DNA of 37,906 bases, from contig JAAUUB010000014.1 in assembly GCA_012031215.1 (NCBI GenBank), positions 1 to 37,906 of the forward strand, given 5' to 3'. Each line of letters opens with the position of its first letter. Within the stretch, counting starts at the first letter, position 1. The notes beneath the pieces are model-generated. The model saw nothing but the letters and a program-made list of their open reading frames with translations, was not told the origin of the DNA and ran no database searches. Position numbers and translations under genes: made by a program. This stretch comes from Microscillaceae bacterium (GTDB lineage Bacteria > Bacteroidota > Bacteroidia > Cytophagales > Microscillaceae). Positions 18,495 to 27,430 of this stretch are shown here, one piece after another.

Positions 18495-19232
18495 ATGAAG
18501 CAAAGAACTCGACTTAGTGTCAACATCAACAAATTTGCTACCCTTCGCAATGCACGCGGAGGCAATAACCCGGATATTGTCCAAACGGCCCAGGCTTGCG
18601 AAAGGTTTGGGGCAGAAGGCATTACGGTGCATCCCCGCCCGGATGAACGCCATATTCGCTACCAGGATGTGCGCGACCTGAAACCTATTCTGCAAACCGA
18701 GTTCAACATTGAGGGCTACCCCAGCCCGGAATTTATTCATTTGGTGCTAGAGGTGAAACCGGCTCAGGTTACCCTTGTGCCTGATGCCCCCGAAGCCCTC
18801 ACATCCGACAATGGCTGGGATACCCATAAACATGCGCAATTTCTCAAAGAAATATTGAGTAACTTTCAGGAAGCGGGCATACGCACTTCCCTCTTTCTAA
18901 ATCCTGTATTAGAAATGGTAGAAGGAGCCGCCCAGGTAGGCACAGACCGTATTGAACTCTACACCGGGCCTTATGCCCATCAGTTTGCCCAAAACCCCAC
19001 CCTGGCCGCGCAAATAATTGCTCCTTACCGCCAAGCCGCCGCCTACGCCGCACAATTAGGGCTGGGGCTAAACGCAGGCCACGACCTCGATTTGCTGAAT
19101 TTGCGTTTTTTCCGACAAAATATTCCCGATTTACTGGAAGTGTCCATTGGCCACGCGCTCATTTGCGATGCCTTGTATTATGGATTAGAAAACACCATTC
19201 AACTCTATCTTCGTGAACTAAACCCTGCCTGA
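18495..19232 (+). CDS. pdxJ: Pyridoxine 5'-phosphate synthase
   Basis: 245 residues, the usual length. It condenses 1-deoxy-D-xylulose-5-phosphate with 3-amino-2-oxopropyl phosphate to pyridoxine 5'-phosphate in the DXP-dependent B6 pathway. Motifs: RLSVNINKFATLRNARGG at the start, GAEGITVHPRPDERHIRYQD, EFNIEGYP, VTLVPDAPEALTSDNGWD, RTSLFLNP, RIELYTGPYA, and NAGHDLDLLN and EVSIGHALICDAL at the end. It is divergent from yqeY and followed 40 bases later by the M14 gene. Confidence 0.96.
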   Translation: MKQRTRLSVNINKFATLRNARGGNNPDIVQTAQACERFGAEGITVHPRPDERHIRYQDVRDLKPILQTEFNIEGYPSPEFIHLVLEVKPAQVTLVPDAPEALTSDNGWDTHKHAQFLKEILSNFQEAGIRTSLFLNPVLEMVEGAAQVGTDRIELYTGPYAHQFAQNPTLAAQIIAPYRQAAAYAAQLGLGLNAGHDLDLLNLRFFRQNIPDLLEVSIGHALICDALYYGLENTIQLYLRELNPA

Positions 19233-19272
19233 GAGGCACTATTTTTCTTTTATTCAAAAACCATCTACAAAA

Positions 19273-21822
19273 ATGCGCCAAAAAATTTATTTAGGCTTCA
19301 TTCTCTTCTGGCTCACGGGCATCAGCCTTAGCCAGGCGCAGTATCGGCAGGCAAAACTTGCCTACTATCTGCCCGATAGTTTGCAATACGACCCCGCCAT
19401 TCCCACGCCCCGTGCTGTCCTGGGTTTTGATATTGGGGAATGGCACCTCAGCCACGACCAACTCTTATATTATATGCGGGTCTTAGACCAGGCTTCTGAA
19501 CGTATCGTGCTTCAAGAATACGGACGTACCTATGAACAGCGCCCCCTGATAGCCCTGACCATCACCACGCCCGCCAACCATGGCCAAATTGCCCGCCTTC
19601 AAGCTGAGCACGTGCAGCTTTGCAACCCAGACCGCTCCGCCAATCTGGACATCGCCAAGATGCCCGTAGTCGTGCGCCTGGGCTATAGTGTGCACGGCAA
19701 TGAAGCCAGCGGGGGCAATGCCGCCGCCTTGATGGCCTACTACCTGGCCGCCGGGCAGGGCCCTCAAATAGATAAATTACTCGAGCAGAGTATCATTCTG
19801 CTGGACCCCTGCATCAACCCGGATGGGTTTCAGCGATTTTCTACCTGGGTTAACTCCCACCAAAGCTACCAGGCTGTAAGCGAACCCACCAGCCGGGAGT
19901 TCAGCGAGGTCTTTCCCAATGGGCGTACCAATCACTATTGGTTTGACCTGAACCGCGATTGGCTGTTGTTACAACATCCTGAATCGCAGGGCCGGGTTGC
20001 GCACTTTCACGCCTGGAAGCCCAATGTCCTGACCGACCACCACGAAATGGGAAGCGATGCCACTTTTTTCTTCCAGCCGGGTGTTCCTTCGCGCACCAAC
20101 CCAAATACGCCGCCCCAGAATCAATTACTCACCGCCGAAATCGCCCAGTACCATGCCCGAATGCTGGATGGCCTTGGGGCCTTGTATTATGATGAGGAGG
20201 ACTTCGATGATTTTTATTACGGCAAAGGTTCTACTTATCCGGATATCAATGGGGGCATCGGAATTCTTTTTGAACAGGCCAGTGCCCGAGGACACCTTCG
20301 CCAAACCGACAATGGCTTGCTGAGCTTTGCTTTTGCCATTCGCAATCAATTAGTAGCTTCTATCTCTTCGGTAACAGCGGCACTTGCCCTTCGCGAAAAA
20401 CTGCTGAAGTATCAGCGTGATTTTTACCAATCAGCCCCGCGTGGCAAAGGAGCCTATGTAGTGGGCAGCCGCTATGACCCAGTGCGCAATTATTATTTCG
20501 GAGAAATATTGCGCCAGCACCAGATTGAAGCCTACTGGCTGGATAAGGATATACAAGCGGAAGGGCATTCTTTCAAAGCTGGGCAAGCCTGGGTGGTGCC
20601 CCTAGACCAAGCCCAGGTGCGCCTGGTCAATACTTTGTTCGAGAAGGTGAGTAATTTTAAAGACAGTCTTTTTTACGATGTTTCGGCCTGGACTTTGCCT
20701 TTGGCTTTTGACCTGCCCTATGCCAAACTGGGCACTGTTCCGGCCTTTCAGCCCGACGCTCCCAATGCCCTGCCAAAGGGAGAACTGACTGGGCCATCCA
20801 CCAAGACGGGCTATACCTTTGCCTGGGATGCATATTTTGCCCCCCCGGGCCTTGCATCAGATTCTACAAAAAGGAATCCGGGCCAAAGTGGCCACCCGCC
20901 CTGGCAAAATTCCGGTGGCCGATTCTGCCATACAGCTTTCCCTGGGCAGTGTATTTGTGCCCGCCTCTGGGCAGGTGCTCGAGCCAGAGAAACTCCGGGA
21001 TTTTTGATCGAAGTAGCCAAGACTAACCATCTCTCTATCCAAACCCTGCCCACAGGCTTGAGCGAAGAAGGCATAGACCTGGGCAGCAATTATATGGAGC
21101 CTTTGCAAGCTGCCCAGCCCGCTCTTTTGGTAGGGGCAGGCATTAATGCTTATGAAGCGGGCGAAGTCTGGCACCTGCTCGACCAACGCTATCAGATACC
21201 CCTCACCCTGGTGGACAAAAGTAGTTTTGAGCGTCTCGCCCTGGAAAAATACCATGCCCTCATCCTGGTTAGTGGTAATTATGCCGACTTCAGCAATGGC
21301 TTAAATCGCCTGAAAGACTGGATTCGGCAGGGCAATACTTTGATATGTATTGGCTCCTCGGCGCAATGGGCTGCCCAAAATGGCCTGAGTACGCTGACCT
21401 TCAAAAGCACTTCCAAAGCGGATACGACCCGGTTTTATCGTTACTTGGACAAAGAAAACTATGAAGGCGCACAGGAAATGGGTGGGGCCATTTTTGAAGC
21501 TATACTAGATACCACGCATCCACTCGGGTATGGCTTCCGGCACGAAAAAGTGGCCGTTTTTAAAGACAATCGGCTTTTTGCTCAGATGCCGGCAGACGAG
21601 TATGCGGCACCCTTGCGCTACACCGATTCGCCCCGGCTGAGTGGCTATATTTCGCGTGAGAACCTAAAACAAATGCAAAAAGCCCCTTCACTCACAGTGC
21701 ATCACTTTGGGCAGGGCAAGGTGATTTCTTTTTTGGATAATCCCAATTTCCGGGGCTATTGGTATGGCACGAACAAGTTTTTTGCCAATGCTTTGTTCTT
21801 TGCCCGGGTCATCCGGCGCTAA
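19273..21822 (+). CDS. Exported M14-family zinc carboxypeptidase (two compensating frame breaks)
   Basis: About 850 residues. Signal peptide ends near SLSQAQ. The M14 domain covers about 45-370: the zinc motif YSVHGNEASGG at about 135-145, DPCINPDGFQRF, DLNRDWLLLQHPE, LTDHHEMGSDATFFFQPG, and a catalytic Glu in GIGILFEQASARG. The C-terminal half resembles a glutamine-amidotransferase-like fold (VGAGINAYEAGEVWHLLDQR). Large two-part M14 proteins of this kind are common in Bacteroidota. The stretch encoded at about 20840-21000 is out of frame: with one C removed from the seven-C run at 20840-20846 it reads ALHQILQKGIRAKVATRPGK, and a T missing at 21001-21005 restores the original frame. It is probably a periplasmic or surface peptidase. 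Confidence 0.88.
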   Translation: MRQKIYLGFILFWLTGISLSQAQYRQAKLAYYLPDSLQYDPAIPTPRAVLGFDIGEWHLSHDQLLYYMRVLDQASERIVLQEYGRTYEQRPLIALTITTPANHGQIARLQAEHVQLCNPDRSANLDIAKMPVVVRLGYSVHGNEASGGNAAALMAYYLAAGQGPQIDKLLEQSIILLDPCINPDGFQRFSTWVNSHQSYQAVSEPTSREFSEVFPNGRTNHYWFDLNRDWLLLQHPESQGRVAHFHAWKPNVLTDHHEMGSDATFFFQPGVPSRTNPNTPPQNQLLTAEIAQYHARMLDGLGALYYDEEDFDDFYYGKGSTYPDINGGIGILFEQASARGHLRQTDNGLLSFAFAIRNQLVASISSVTAALALREKLLKYQRDFYQSAPRGKGAYVVGSRYDPVRNYYFGEILRQHQIEAYWLDKDIQAEGHSFKAGQAWVVPLDQAQVRLVNTLFEKVSNFKDSLFYDVSAWTLPLAFDLPYAKLGTVPAFQPDAPNALPKGELTGPSTKTGYTFAWDAYFAPPGLASDSTKRNPGQSGHPPWQNSGGRFCHTAFPGQCICARLWAGARARETPGFLIEVAKTNHLSIQTLPTGLSEEGIDLGSNYMEPLQAAQPALLVGAGINAYEAGEVWHLLDQRYQIPLTLVDKSSFERLALEKYHALILVSGNYADFSNGLNRLKDWIRQGNTLICIGSSAQWAAQNGLSTLTFKSTSKADTTRFYRYLDKENYEGAQEMGGAIFEAILDTTHPLGYGFRHEKVAVFKDNRLFAQMPADEYAAPLRYTDSPRLSGYISRENLKQMQKAPSLTVHHFGQGKVISFLDNPNFRGYWYGTNKFFANALFFARVIRR

Positions 21823-21878
21823 GGCGCAATGAATGTCTTTAAAAGCAAGGCCCTCTGCGGGCAAAATGATTTTGAAAA

Positions 21879-22967
21879 ATGGAACAAAAGCTTGACCCTT
21901 CCATTCTCTGGCAAAATCCACTTCCGGCCCTGGGGCAATGGATACAACACCAGGCGTATTCTCAAATCTGGGTACTGACCGACGAGAATACTGACCGACA
22001 CTGCTGGCCACGCTTACAGCCCTTTTTGCCAGATTCGGCGAGACGGCTGTGTATCGCTAGTGGGGAAGCGCAAAAAAATCTGAGCACCTGCACGTATTTG
22101 TGGCAACAACTTACCGAGGCCGAGGCCGACCGAAGTGCGCTTTGGCTCAATCTGGGTGGAGGAGTTATCGGAGATATGGGCGGATTTTGTGCGGCTACTT
22201 ATAAGCGGGGTATTGATTTTGTGCAAATCCCTACCACGCTTCTGGCGCAGGTAGATGCCAGTGTAGGAGGGAAATTAGGTGTTGATTTTCAGGGCTTTAA
22301 AAATCATGTCGGACTTTTTGCCCTTCCGCAGCGAGTAGTGATTGAGCCTGCTTTTTTACAAACCCTTCCTTTTGATGAGCTTCGCGCAGGCTTTGCCGAA
22401 ATTATCAAGCATTGTCTCATTCGGGATGTGGCACAATGGAATAATTTGCAAAAAATGTATGGGGCTGACTTTTGGAAAGCCGCCCAAAACGGCCAGCTCG
22501 ATGTAGAGCGATTGCGCCCCTTGGTGCTGCATTCTGTTGCGCTCAAGGCAGAGGTAGTAGCCAAAGACCCCCGGGAGCAAGGCCTTAGAAAAATCCTGAA
22601 TTTTGGGCATACCCTGGGCCATGCGCTGGAAAGCTACCTATTGTCCTTTCCCCACCGGCAAGTTAGGCATGGCGAGGCGGTAGCAGCGGGGCTTTGGGCG
22701 GAGGCCTGGCTTTCACAGTCGAAAACCGGGTTCAAAACGTCAGAATTTACTCAAATTGCTACTTATCTGCGAATCCTTTATCCTAAGATACTTTGGGAAG
22801 AAGAGGAAGAAATGCAAGTAGCCGCGCTTACACGGCAGGATAAAAAAAATCAGGCCGGGCAAATAAAAGCCTGCCTGTTAGAAAAAATCGGGCAAGCCCG
22901 CTATGATGTACCTTTAAGCCTGGAAGAAGTAGCAAGTGCTTTGAGGGCCTATCGGGAGCATGGGTAA
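21879..22967 (+). CDS. aroB: 3-dehydroquinate synthase
   Basis: 362 residues, one intact domain. It converts DAHP to 3-dehydroquinate, the second step of the shikimate pathway, with NAD and a divalent metal. Motifs: NLGGGVIGDMGGFCAATYKRG (NAD binding), PTTLLAQVDASVGGKLGVD, GFAEIIKHCLI, LNFGHTLGHALES and HGEAVAAGLWAE. The family length and order are normal. It follows the M14 gene by 56 bases and converges with the ytxH gene, 6 bases apart. Confidence 0.96.
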   Translation: MEQKLDPSILWQNPLPALGQWIQHQAYSQIWVLTDENTDRHCWPRLQPFLPDSARRLCIASGEAQKNLSTCTYLWQQLTEAEADRSALWLNLGGGVIGDMGGFCAATYKRGIDFVQIPTTLLAQVDASVGGKLGVDFQGFKNHVGLFALPQRVVIEPAFLQTLPFDELRAGFAEIIKHCLIRDVAQWNNLQKMYGADFWKAAQNGQLDVERLRPLVLHSVALKAEVVAKDPREQGLRKILNFGHTLGHALESYLLSFPHRQVRHGEAVAAGLWAEAWLSQSKTGFKTSEFTQIATYLRILYPKILWEEEEEMQVAALTRQDKKNQAGQIKACLLEKIGQARYDVPLSLEEVASALRAYREHG

Positions 22968-22973
22968 GCGGAT

Positions 22974-23228
22974 TTAGTTCAACAATTCTTTTTGCCCGCG
23001 GCGGATTTTCTCCGCATATTCACTAATGCGTTCCAAGGCATCTTTGGCAACTTCCGAGAGCTTTTCGACCGAGGCATTTTGTCCTAGTTCTTCGCGCCAG
23101 GCTTTGGCTCGGTTTGCCAGCACTTTCCGGGTTTCATCGCCCCGCCCTGGGGCCAGTAAGAGTCCGGCCGCCAGTCCAACGGCCACACCCGCCGTGAAAG
23201 TGAAGAATAAGCGCAGATTGGATGACAT
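22974..23228 (-). CDS. YtxH-like small membrane protein
   Basis: 84 residues. One glycine-rich membrane helix near the N-terminus (FTFTAGVAVGLAAGLLLAPG) followed by a charged amphipathic helical tail (ETRKVLANRAKAWREELG; LERISEYAEKIRRGQKELL). This is the YtxH/DUF883 layout found in stress-related envelope proteins. The exact function is unknown. It is last in the mutL-rhomboid group, about 60 bases after the rhomboid stop. Confidence 0.75.
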   Translation of the reverse strand: MSSNLRLFFTFTAGVAVGLAAGLLLAPGRGDETRKVLANRAKAWREELGQNASVEKLSEVAKDALERISEYAEKIRRGQKELLN

Positions 23229-23290
23229 AATAATTTTTTTGTAAGGGTTTAACAGTTTATCATCTTAATAAAAAATTCTCCGGCAAAAAT

Positions 23291-24201
23291 TTAGCTTTTA
23301 GATGCTTTGAACAATTTCTGCTTTTCCTCTTTGGTAAGGCTTTGATAGCCGGAGGCCGATATTTTGTCCAAGATAGCATCTATTTCGGCCTGATTAGGCA
23401 TCTCTTCCTCGGCTTCGGGGCGGGCATAGTTTTGGGCACCAGCATTGGAATAGACCTTACTCTTTTTCTTGTTTGAGTGGCTCACTTTTATTTTTGATTT
23501 TTTGCGAAACAAGCCCCGGGAGAAGTCCATAAAGTCGTGAATCCAAGCCCCCAGGTCATTGCCTTTGCGAAGCTGAACTACAAAAGGTAGCCCGTGAGTG
23601 CCCCGGCAAGATGCGCCGCGTTACCCCCCGGATTATCTCCGCTCAGCCCTACATAAGACAAGATTACCAACACGGGCACAATATATTTAATACGCACCGG
23701 CCCAAAAAGCAGGAGATAAAAAGTGTAATCGGGGGCAATGGTAGCCGCGGCTACCATCACGGCATACACCGCTCCAGAGGCCCCCACTAAAGGCGATTTA
23801 GGCGGAATCAAGGTATTGTAGAGCAGTAAAAAGCCAATCCCGCCCGCCAAAGCTCCCAAGATATAAATGCTGACCAGGCGTTTGCTATTGAGGTATTCTA
23901 CTACCACCATCCCAAACCAGTACAAAAAAAGCATATTAAAAAGGATGTGAAACACGCCGGCGTGTTGGAAGGCATATGTCAATAGAGTATAAGGACGCCA
24001 AATAAATTTATGTAAAAGGGAGGGCAACTCAAAATGAATCTCGATGTAATGAAAGTACAAGGATTCCAGGCCAGTGAGACGAAGCGTGGCAAACACAACC
24101 AGCAGGCCCAAAAAAACAATAATATTAATGAGAATGAGCTGAATCAGGGCATTGTCTTGCCGCCGAAAGGCCGTTCTTAGGTCATCAAATAATCCATTCA
24201 T
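23291..24201 (-). CDS. Rhomboid-family intramembrane protease with C-terminal DUF6576 (one frame break)
   Basis: About 303 residues when rejoined. Rhomboid residues 55-200 show HAGVFHILFNMLFLYWFG (the HxxxN oxyanion helix), the nucleophile Ser in VGASGAVYAVM and the catalytic His in NAAHLAGALTG, so it should be active. The C-terminal cytosolic domain with EIDAILDKISASGYQSLTKE is the short helical DUF6576 found in many Bacteroidota rhomboids. The frame breaks at the four-A run 23582-23585; one more base gives GYLFVVQLRKGNDLGAWIHD. It is followed by ytxH and preceded, 18 bases away, by a second rhomboid gene. Confidence 0.87.
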
Positions 24202-24219
24202 ATTTTTAATTTGTTAAAG

Positions 24220-25005
24220 TCAATGCTGACGTTGATACCCCCAAAATTTAACCAACAGAAAACCAATTAGTGCCCCGCCCAGGTGCGCAAAGTGCGCCAC
24301 ATTGCTGATTCCAGAATAATTGAGCCCGGCAAACAATTCATAAAACACATATATCAATACGAAATACTTGGCACGAATGGGCACAGGCAGAAAAATGAGC
24401 ATCATTTCAACGTTTGGAAAAATCATTGCAAAGGCAATTAGAATTCCGAAAATGGCTCCCGAAGCCCCTACGGTTACATTGTATTCGTGATTAATTTTTG
24501 TCTCATAATTGGCACGAATTATCTCAATGCTTTCTTTTGCTTCAAACTGCTCAGTGAACGAATTAATTTCATCTACTTTCTGACGATAAAGCAACGGTTC
24601 GTAGTCGTGCATATACCTAACAAACGCATCGGGGTTGGGGTTTTGGACATAGGCCTCAATTGCATTTTTTTGTTGTTGCATTTCCAAATAAAGCACCCCT
24701 TCGTGTAGAATACCGGCCCCAATGCCCGCCACCATATAAAACACTAAAAATCGGCGCGAGCCAAAAACATGCTCTAGCCAGGGACCAAAAAAATACAAGC
24801 CCAACATATTAGAGAAAATATGGCCCAGACTGGCATGCAAAAACATATAAGTTAGCAACTGCCAGGGTGCAAAAAGCACCGATTCGATGTAGCGCAGGCC
24901 AAAAAGTAGATTCAAAGAAGGCTCCTTGATAAAAATACTTAAGGCAAAAATGCCCAAGTTGAGGAGCAGTAAATTTTGAACAACCGGGGTCAGTCTATTT
25001 CCCAT
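24220..25005 (-). CDS. Rhomboid-family intramembrane protease
   Basis: 261 residues. HASLGHIFSNMLGLYFFG, the nucleophile Ser in TVGASGAIFG and the His in VAHFAHLGGAL are all present, so it should be catalytically competent. A hydrophilic insertion of about 75 residues (from EGVLYLEMQQQKNA to NYETKINHEYN) sits directly before the catalytic Ser helix; it is rich in Glu, Lys and Asn and would lie outside the membrane. Start ATG 25005 is chosen, 7 bases after the mutL stop; an in-frame ATG at 25029 overlaps mutL. It and the next rhomboid form a tandem pair. Confidence 0.88.
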   Translation of the reverse strand: MGNRLTPVVQNLLLLNLGIFALSIFIKEPSLNLLFGLRYIESVLFAPWQLLTYMFLHASLGHIFSNMLGLYFFGPWLEHVFGSRRFLVFYMVAGIGAGILHEGVLYLEMQQQKNAIEAYVQNPNPDAFVRYMHDYEPLLYRQKVDEINSFTEQFEAKESIEIIRANYETKINHEYNVTVGASGAIFGILIAFAMIFPNVEMMLIFLPVPIRAKYFVLIYVFYELFAGLNYSGISNVAHFAHLGGALIGFLLVKFWGYQRQH

Positions 25006-25012
25006 AATTTTT

Positions 25013-26855
25013 TTAAACTTCTTCTTCAAAACCGGACAATAGCCCCGCCAGGTCGGGCAGGCTTAAACTCCGATAAATTTTTTGCCCACTAGGGGTGTAA
25101 TTCGGATTGACCGTGGCGAAAAGCTGGTCAATTAATTGGTGCATTTCGGCAGGGCTAAGAGATTTTGACAATCGCAATGACAAACGCCGCGCCAAAGATT
25201 GCGCCAATCGGCTTTGCTGGTCAGTAGTAGGGAGGGTTTGTACCTCCATCTGGTGCTGAGACAGCAACTCTTCCAATACAGTTTCTGGCTCCTCGAGGCC
25301 CACCTGCGTGGGGATGCCTACAAGCCGAATCGTATTATTTTCCAAAACATCAAATACAAATCCTAAGTTACGAACTTCTACGGCTATTTCCAAAACCAAT
25401 TGAAAGTTAGCTGGGCTTAATGACAAAATGACCGGAAAAAGCAAAGACTGACTACTACTGGCCTGGGCCTGGCTTGATACCAAAAACCGCTCATAAAGAA
25501 TACGTTCATAAGCCGCCAGCTGGTCAATCAGCAGTACCCCAGATTTGACCGGACTCAAAATATAGCGTTGATGCAACTGAAAAACAGGACGGCTACTGGT
25601 AAAATCTTTGGATTGAGAGCCCGCGCCTTCGTGGTTGACCCGGCTGTCCAGAAACAGATGCCCTTCTGCATTTTGAGCCGGAGCGGGACTGGTCTGCGCT
25701 TGCAAACCCGCGTAAAACTGCTCCCATTCGCCTTTTGACTGGTTTTTCGAAAAAGCCGGCGGCATACGCTTGGTGCCCGGATAAAGGGGGTTTTCGCCAA
25801 TGGTTTTTTGCAATTTTTCAAAAGTAGGCAAGTGGGTTTCTCCTTCAAAATCGAGCACAGGGGTCAGGTGGTGCACACTCAGGGTTTTGCGTACGGCCGC
25901 CTGCAAAATGGCGTAAATGGTTCGCTCATCGTCAAATTTAACCTCTGTTTTGGTAGGGTGGATATTGATGTCAATGCGTGCAGGATCAATTTCCAGAAAA
26001 GGACATAGAAGGGATGACTATCTGCCGGAATCAGTTGCTCATAAGCATTGACAAGGGCATGGTGCAAATAAGCGTGCTTCACAAAGCGTGTGTTTACGAA
26101 GAAAAATTGCTCGCCCCGGGTTTTTTTAGCATTTTCGGGCTTGCCTATATATCCTTTCACGCGCAGGAGCGGCGTTTCTTCCTGGCAGGGGGCCAATTGT
26201 TTGCGGTAGTGTTTTCCAAATATACTTACAATGCGTTGGCTAAGCTTGCCGACGGGCAGGTGGGCAATCTCCAGGTCATTGTGAAAAAGTTGCATCTCAA
26301 TATCAGGATGCGCCAAGGCCACGCGGTAAAACTCATCCACGATATGGCGCATTTCTACCGGATTGGATTTAAGAAAATTTCGGCGGGCGGGCACATTAAA
26401 AAAAAGATTTTTGACCGAGAGGGTAGTTCCATTAAGAGTGGCCACCGCCTGCTGGCTTTTGAGTTGTGAGCCTTCAATGATGATGTGTGTGCCTAGGGCA
26501 TCCTCGGCACGTTTGGTTTTGAGTTCAACCTGGGCCACCGCCGCAATCGAGGCCAAGGCCTCCCCCCTAAAGCCCATTGTCCGAATATTAAAAAGGTCTT
26601 CTGCTTTTTGAATTTTGGAGGTGGCGTGCCTTTCAAAGCACATGCGGGCATCCGTTTCCGACATGCCCAGGCCATCATCAATGACCTGCACCAGGGTTTT
26701 GCCCGATTCTTTGACCCGCAACACAATGCGGCGGCTTTGGGCATCTATGGCGTTCTCGAGCAATTCTTTGACTACCGAGCCGGCCTTTGTACTACTTCTC
26801 CCGCCGCAATCTGATTGGCAATGGCATCGGGCAATAAACGAATGATATCTGACAT
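25013..26855 (-). CDS. mutL: DNA mismatch repair protein MutL (two frame breaks)
   Basis: About 614 residues when rejoined. The GHKL ATPase domain is complete: [57 protein letters not shown]; then the transducer domain and the C-terminal dimerisation domain. The dimerisation domain carries [12 protein letters not shown] where nuclease-type MutL has DQHAxxExxxxE, and NYTPSGQK where CPHGRP is expected, so the nicking endonuclease site is probably absent. The frame breaks at about 26778 (one base missing in VVQRPASVVKEL) and at the four-A run 25997-26000 (resuming [18 protein letters not shown]). Start ATG 26855. It is followed closely by rhomboid genes, and preceded 39 bases away by a conserved hypothetical. 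Confidence 0.92.
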
Positions 26856-26894
26856 GCCAGCAAAGAGTTTAAGGGCGTGTAGGCCAACAAAACA

Positions 26895-27320
26895 TTAACG
26901 GCGACGATGAATGTTTTGAAATCGGCTAAGGGCATACAAAAAAATAAATCCTACAATTACGATGCTCAGCGGGGTCGCATTGACAAAACTCAGTTGCTCT
27001 ATGCGGTCGCCATATTCTAAAAAAAAGTAGCCGCCGCCAACCAGAAAAAGCGCAATGACCATCCTTACAAAAGCCGCACTGGAGGCAAATCCTTTCCAAA
27101 ATGAGGGTGTTTTATGATGGCGTTGGTCTCGGAAAGCCCTTGCCATACGGCTTTGGTAATGGGCCACTCCCTCGAGGGCATTTCCTTCCTTTTCTGCCTT
27201 TAGGCGGGCCTCTATTTCTTTGACCCGGTTTTGCAGGTCTTCTTTGGCCGGGTCATAATACCGGGGTTGATAGTCAAACTGACGATTCCGGGAAGTCTTG
27301 AGTATAGAAAAAAATCGCAT
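26895..27320 (-). CDS. Conserved hypothetical membrane protein next to mutL
   Basis: 141 residues. A charged N-terminal half (FDYQPRYYDPAKEDLQNRVKE, then a coiled-coil-like segment) is followed by two membrane helices (VRMVIALFLVGGGYFFLEYG; TPLSIVIVGFIFLYALSRF) and a basic tail. Small proteins of this form occur directly upstream of mutL in many Bacteroidota. Function unknown. It begins 110 bases from the GH3 fusion gene, which is read the other way. Confidence 0.75.
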   Translation of the reverse strand: MRFFSILKTSRNRQFDYQPRYYDPAKEDLQNRVKEIEARLKAEKEGNALEGVAHYQSRMARAFRDQRHHKTPSFWKGFASSAAFVRMVIALFLVGGGYFFLEYGDRIEQLSFVNATPLSIVIVGFIFLYALSRFQNIHRRR

Positions 27321-27430
27321 ACATTAAAATCTCCATCAATTAAGAGATGAATTTTCTTTGCCGAAAAACTTTTACAGACTTCGAAATTATCCCCTATTTT
27401 AGACAAAAAAAGATAAAACACCAAAATCAA

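Noticed and set aside
22974-27320. Idea that the mutL/rhomboid cluster is a defence or secretion island
   Set aside because: All genes are common chromosomal neighbours in Bacteroidota with the same composition as the flanks; no mobile element or toxin is present.
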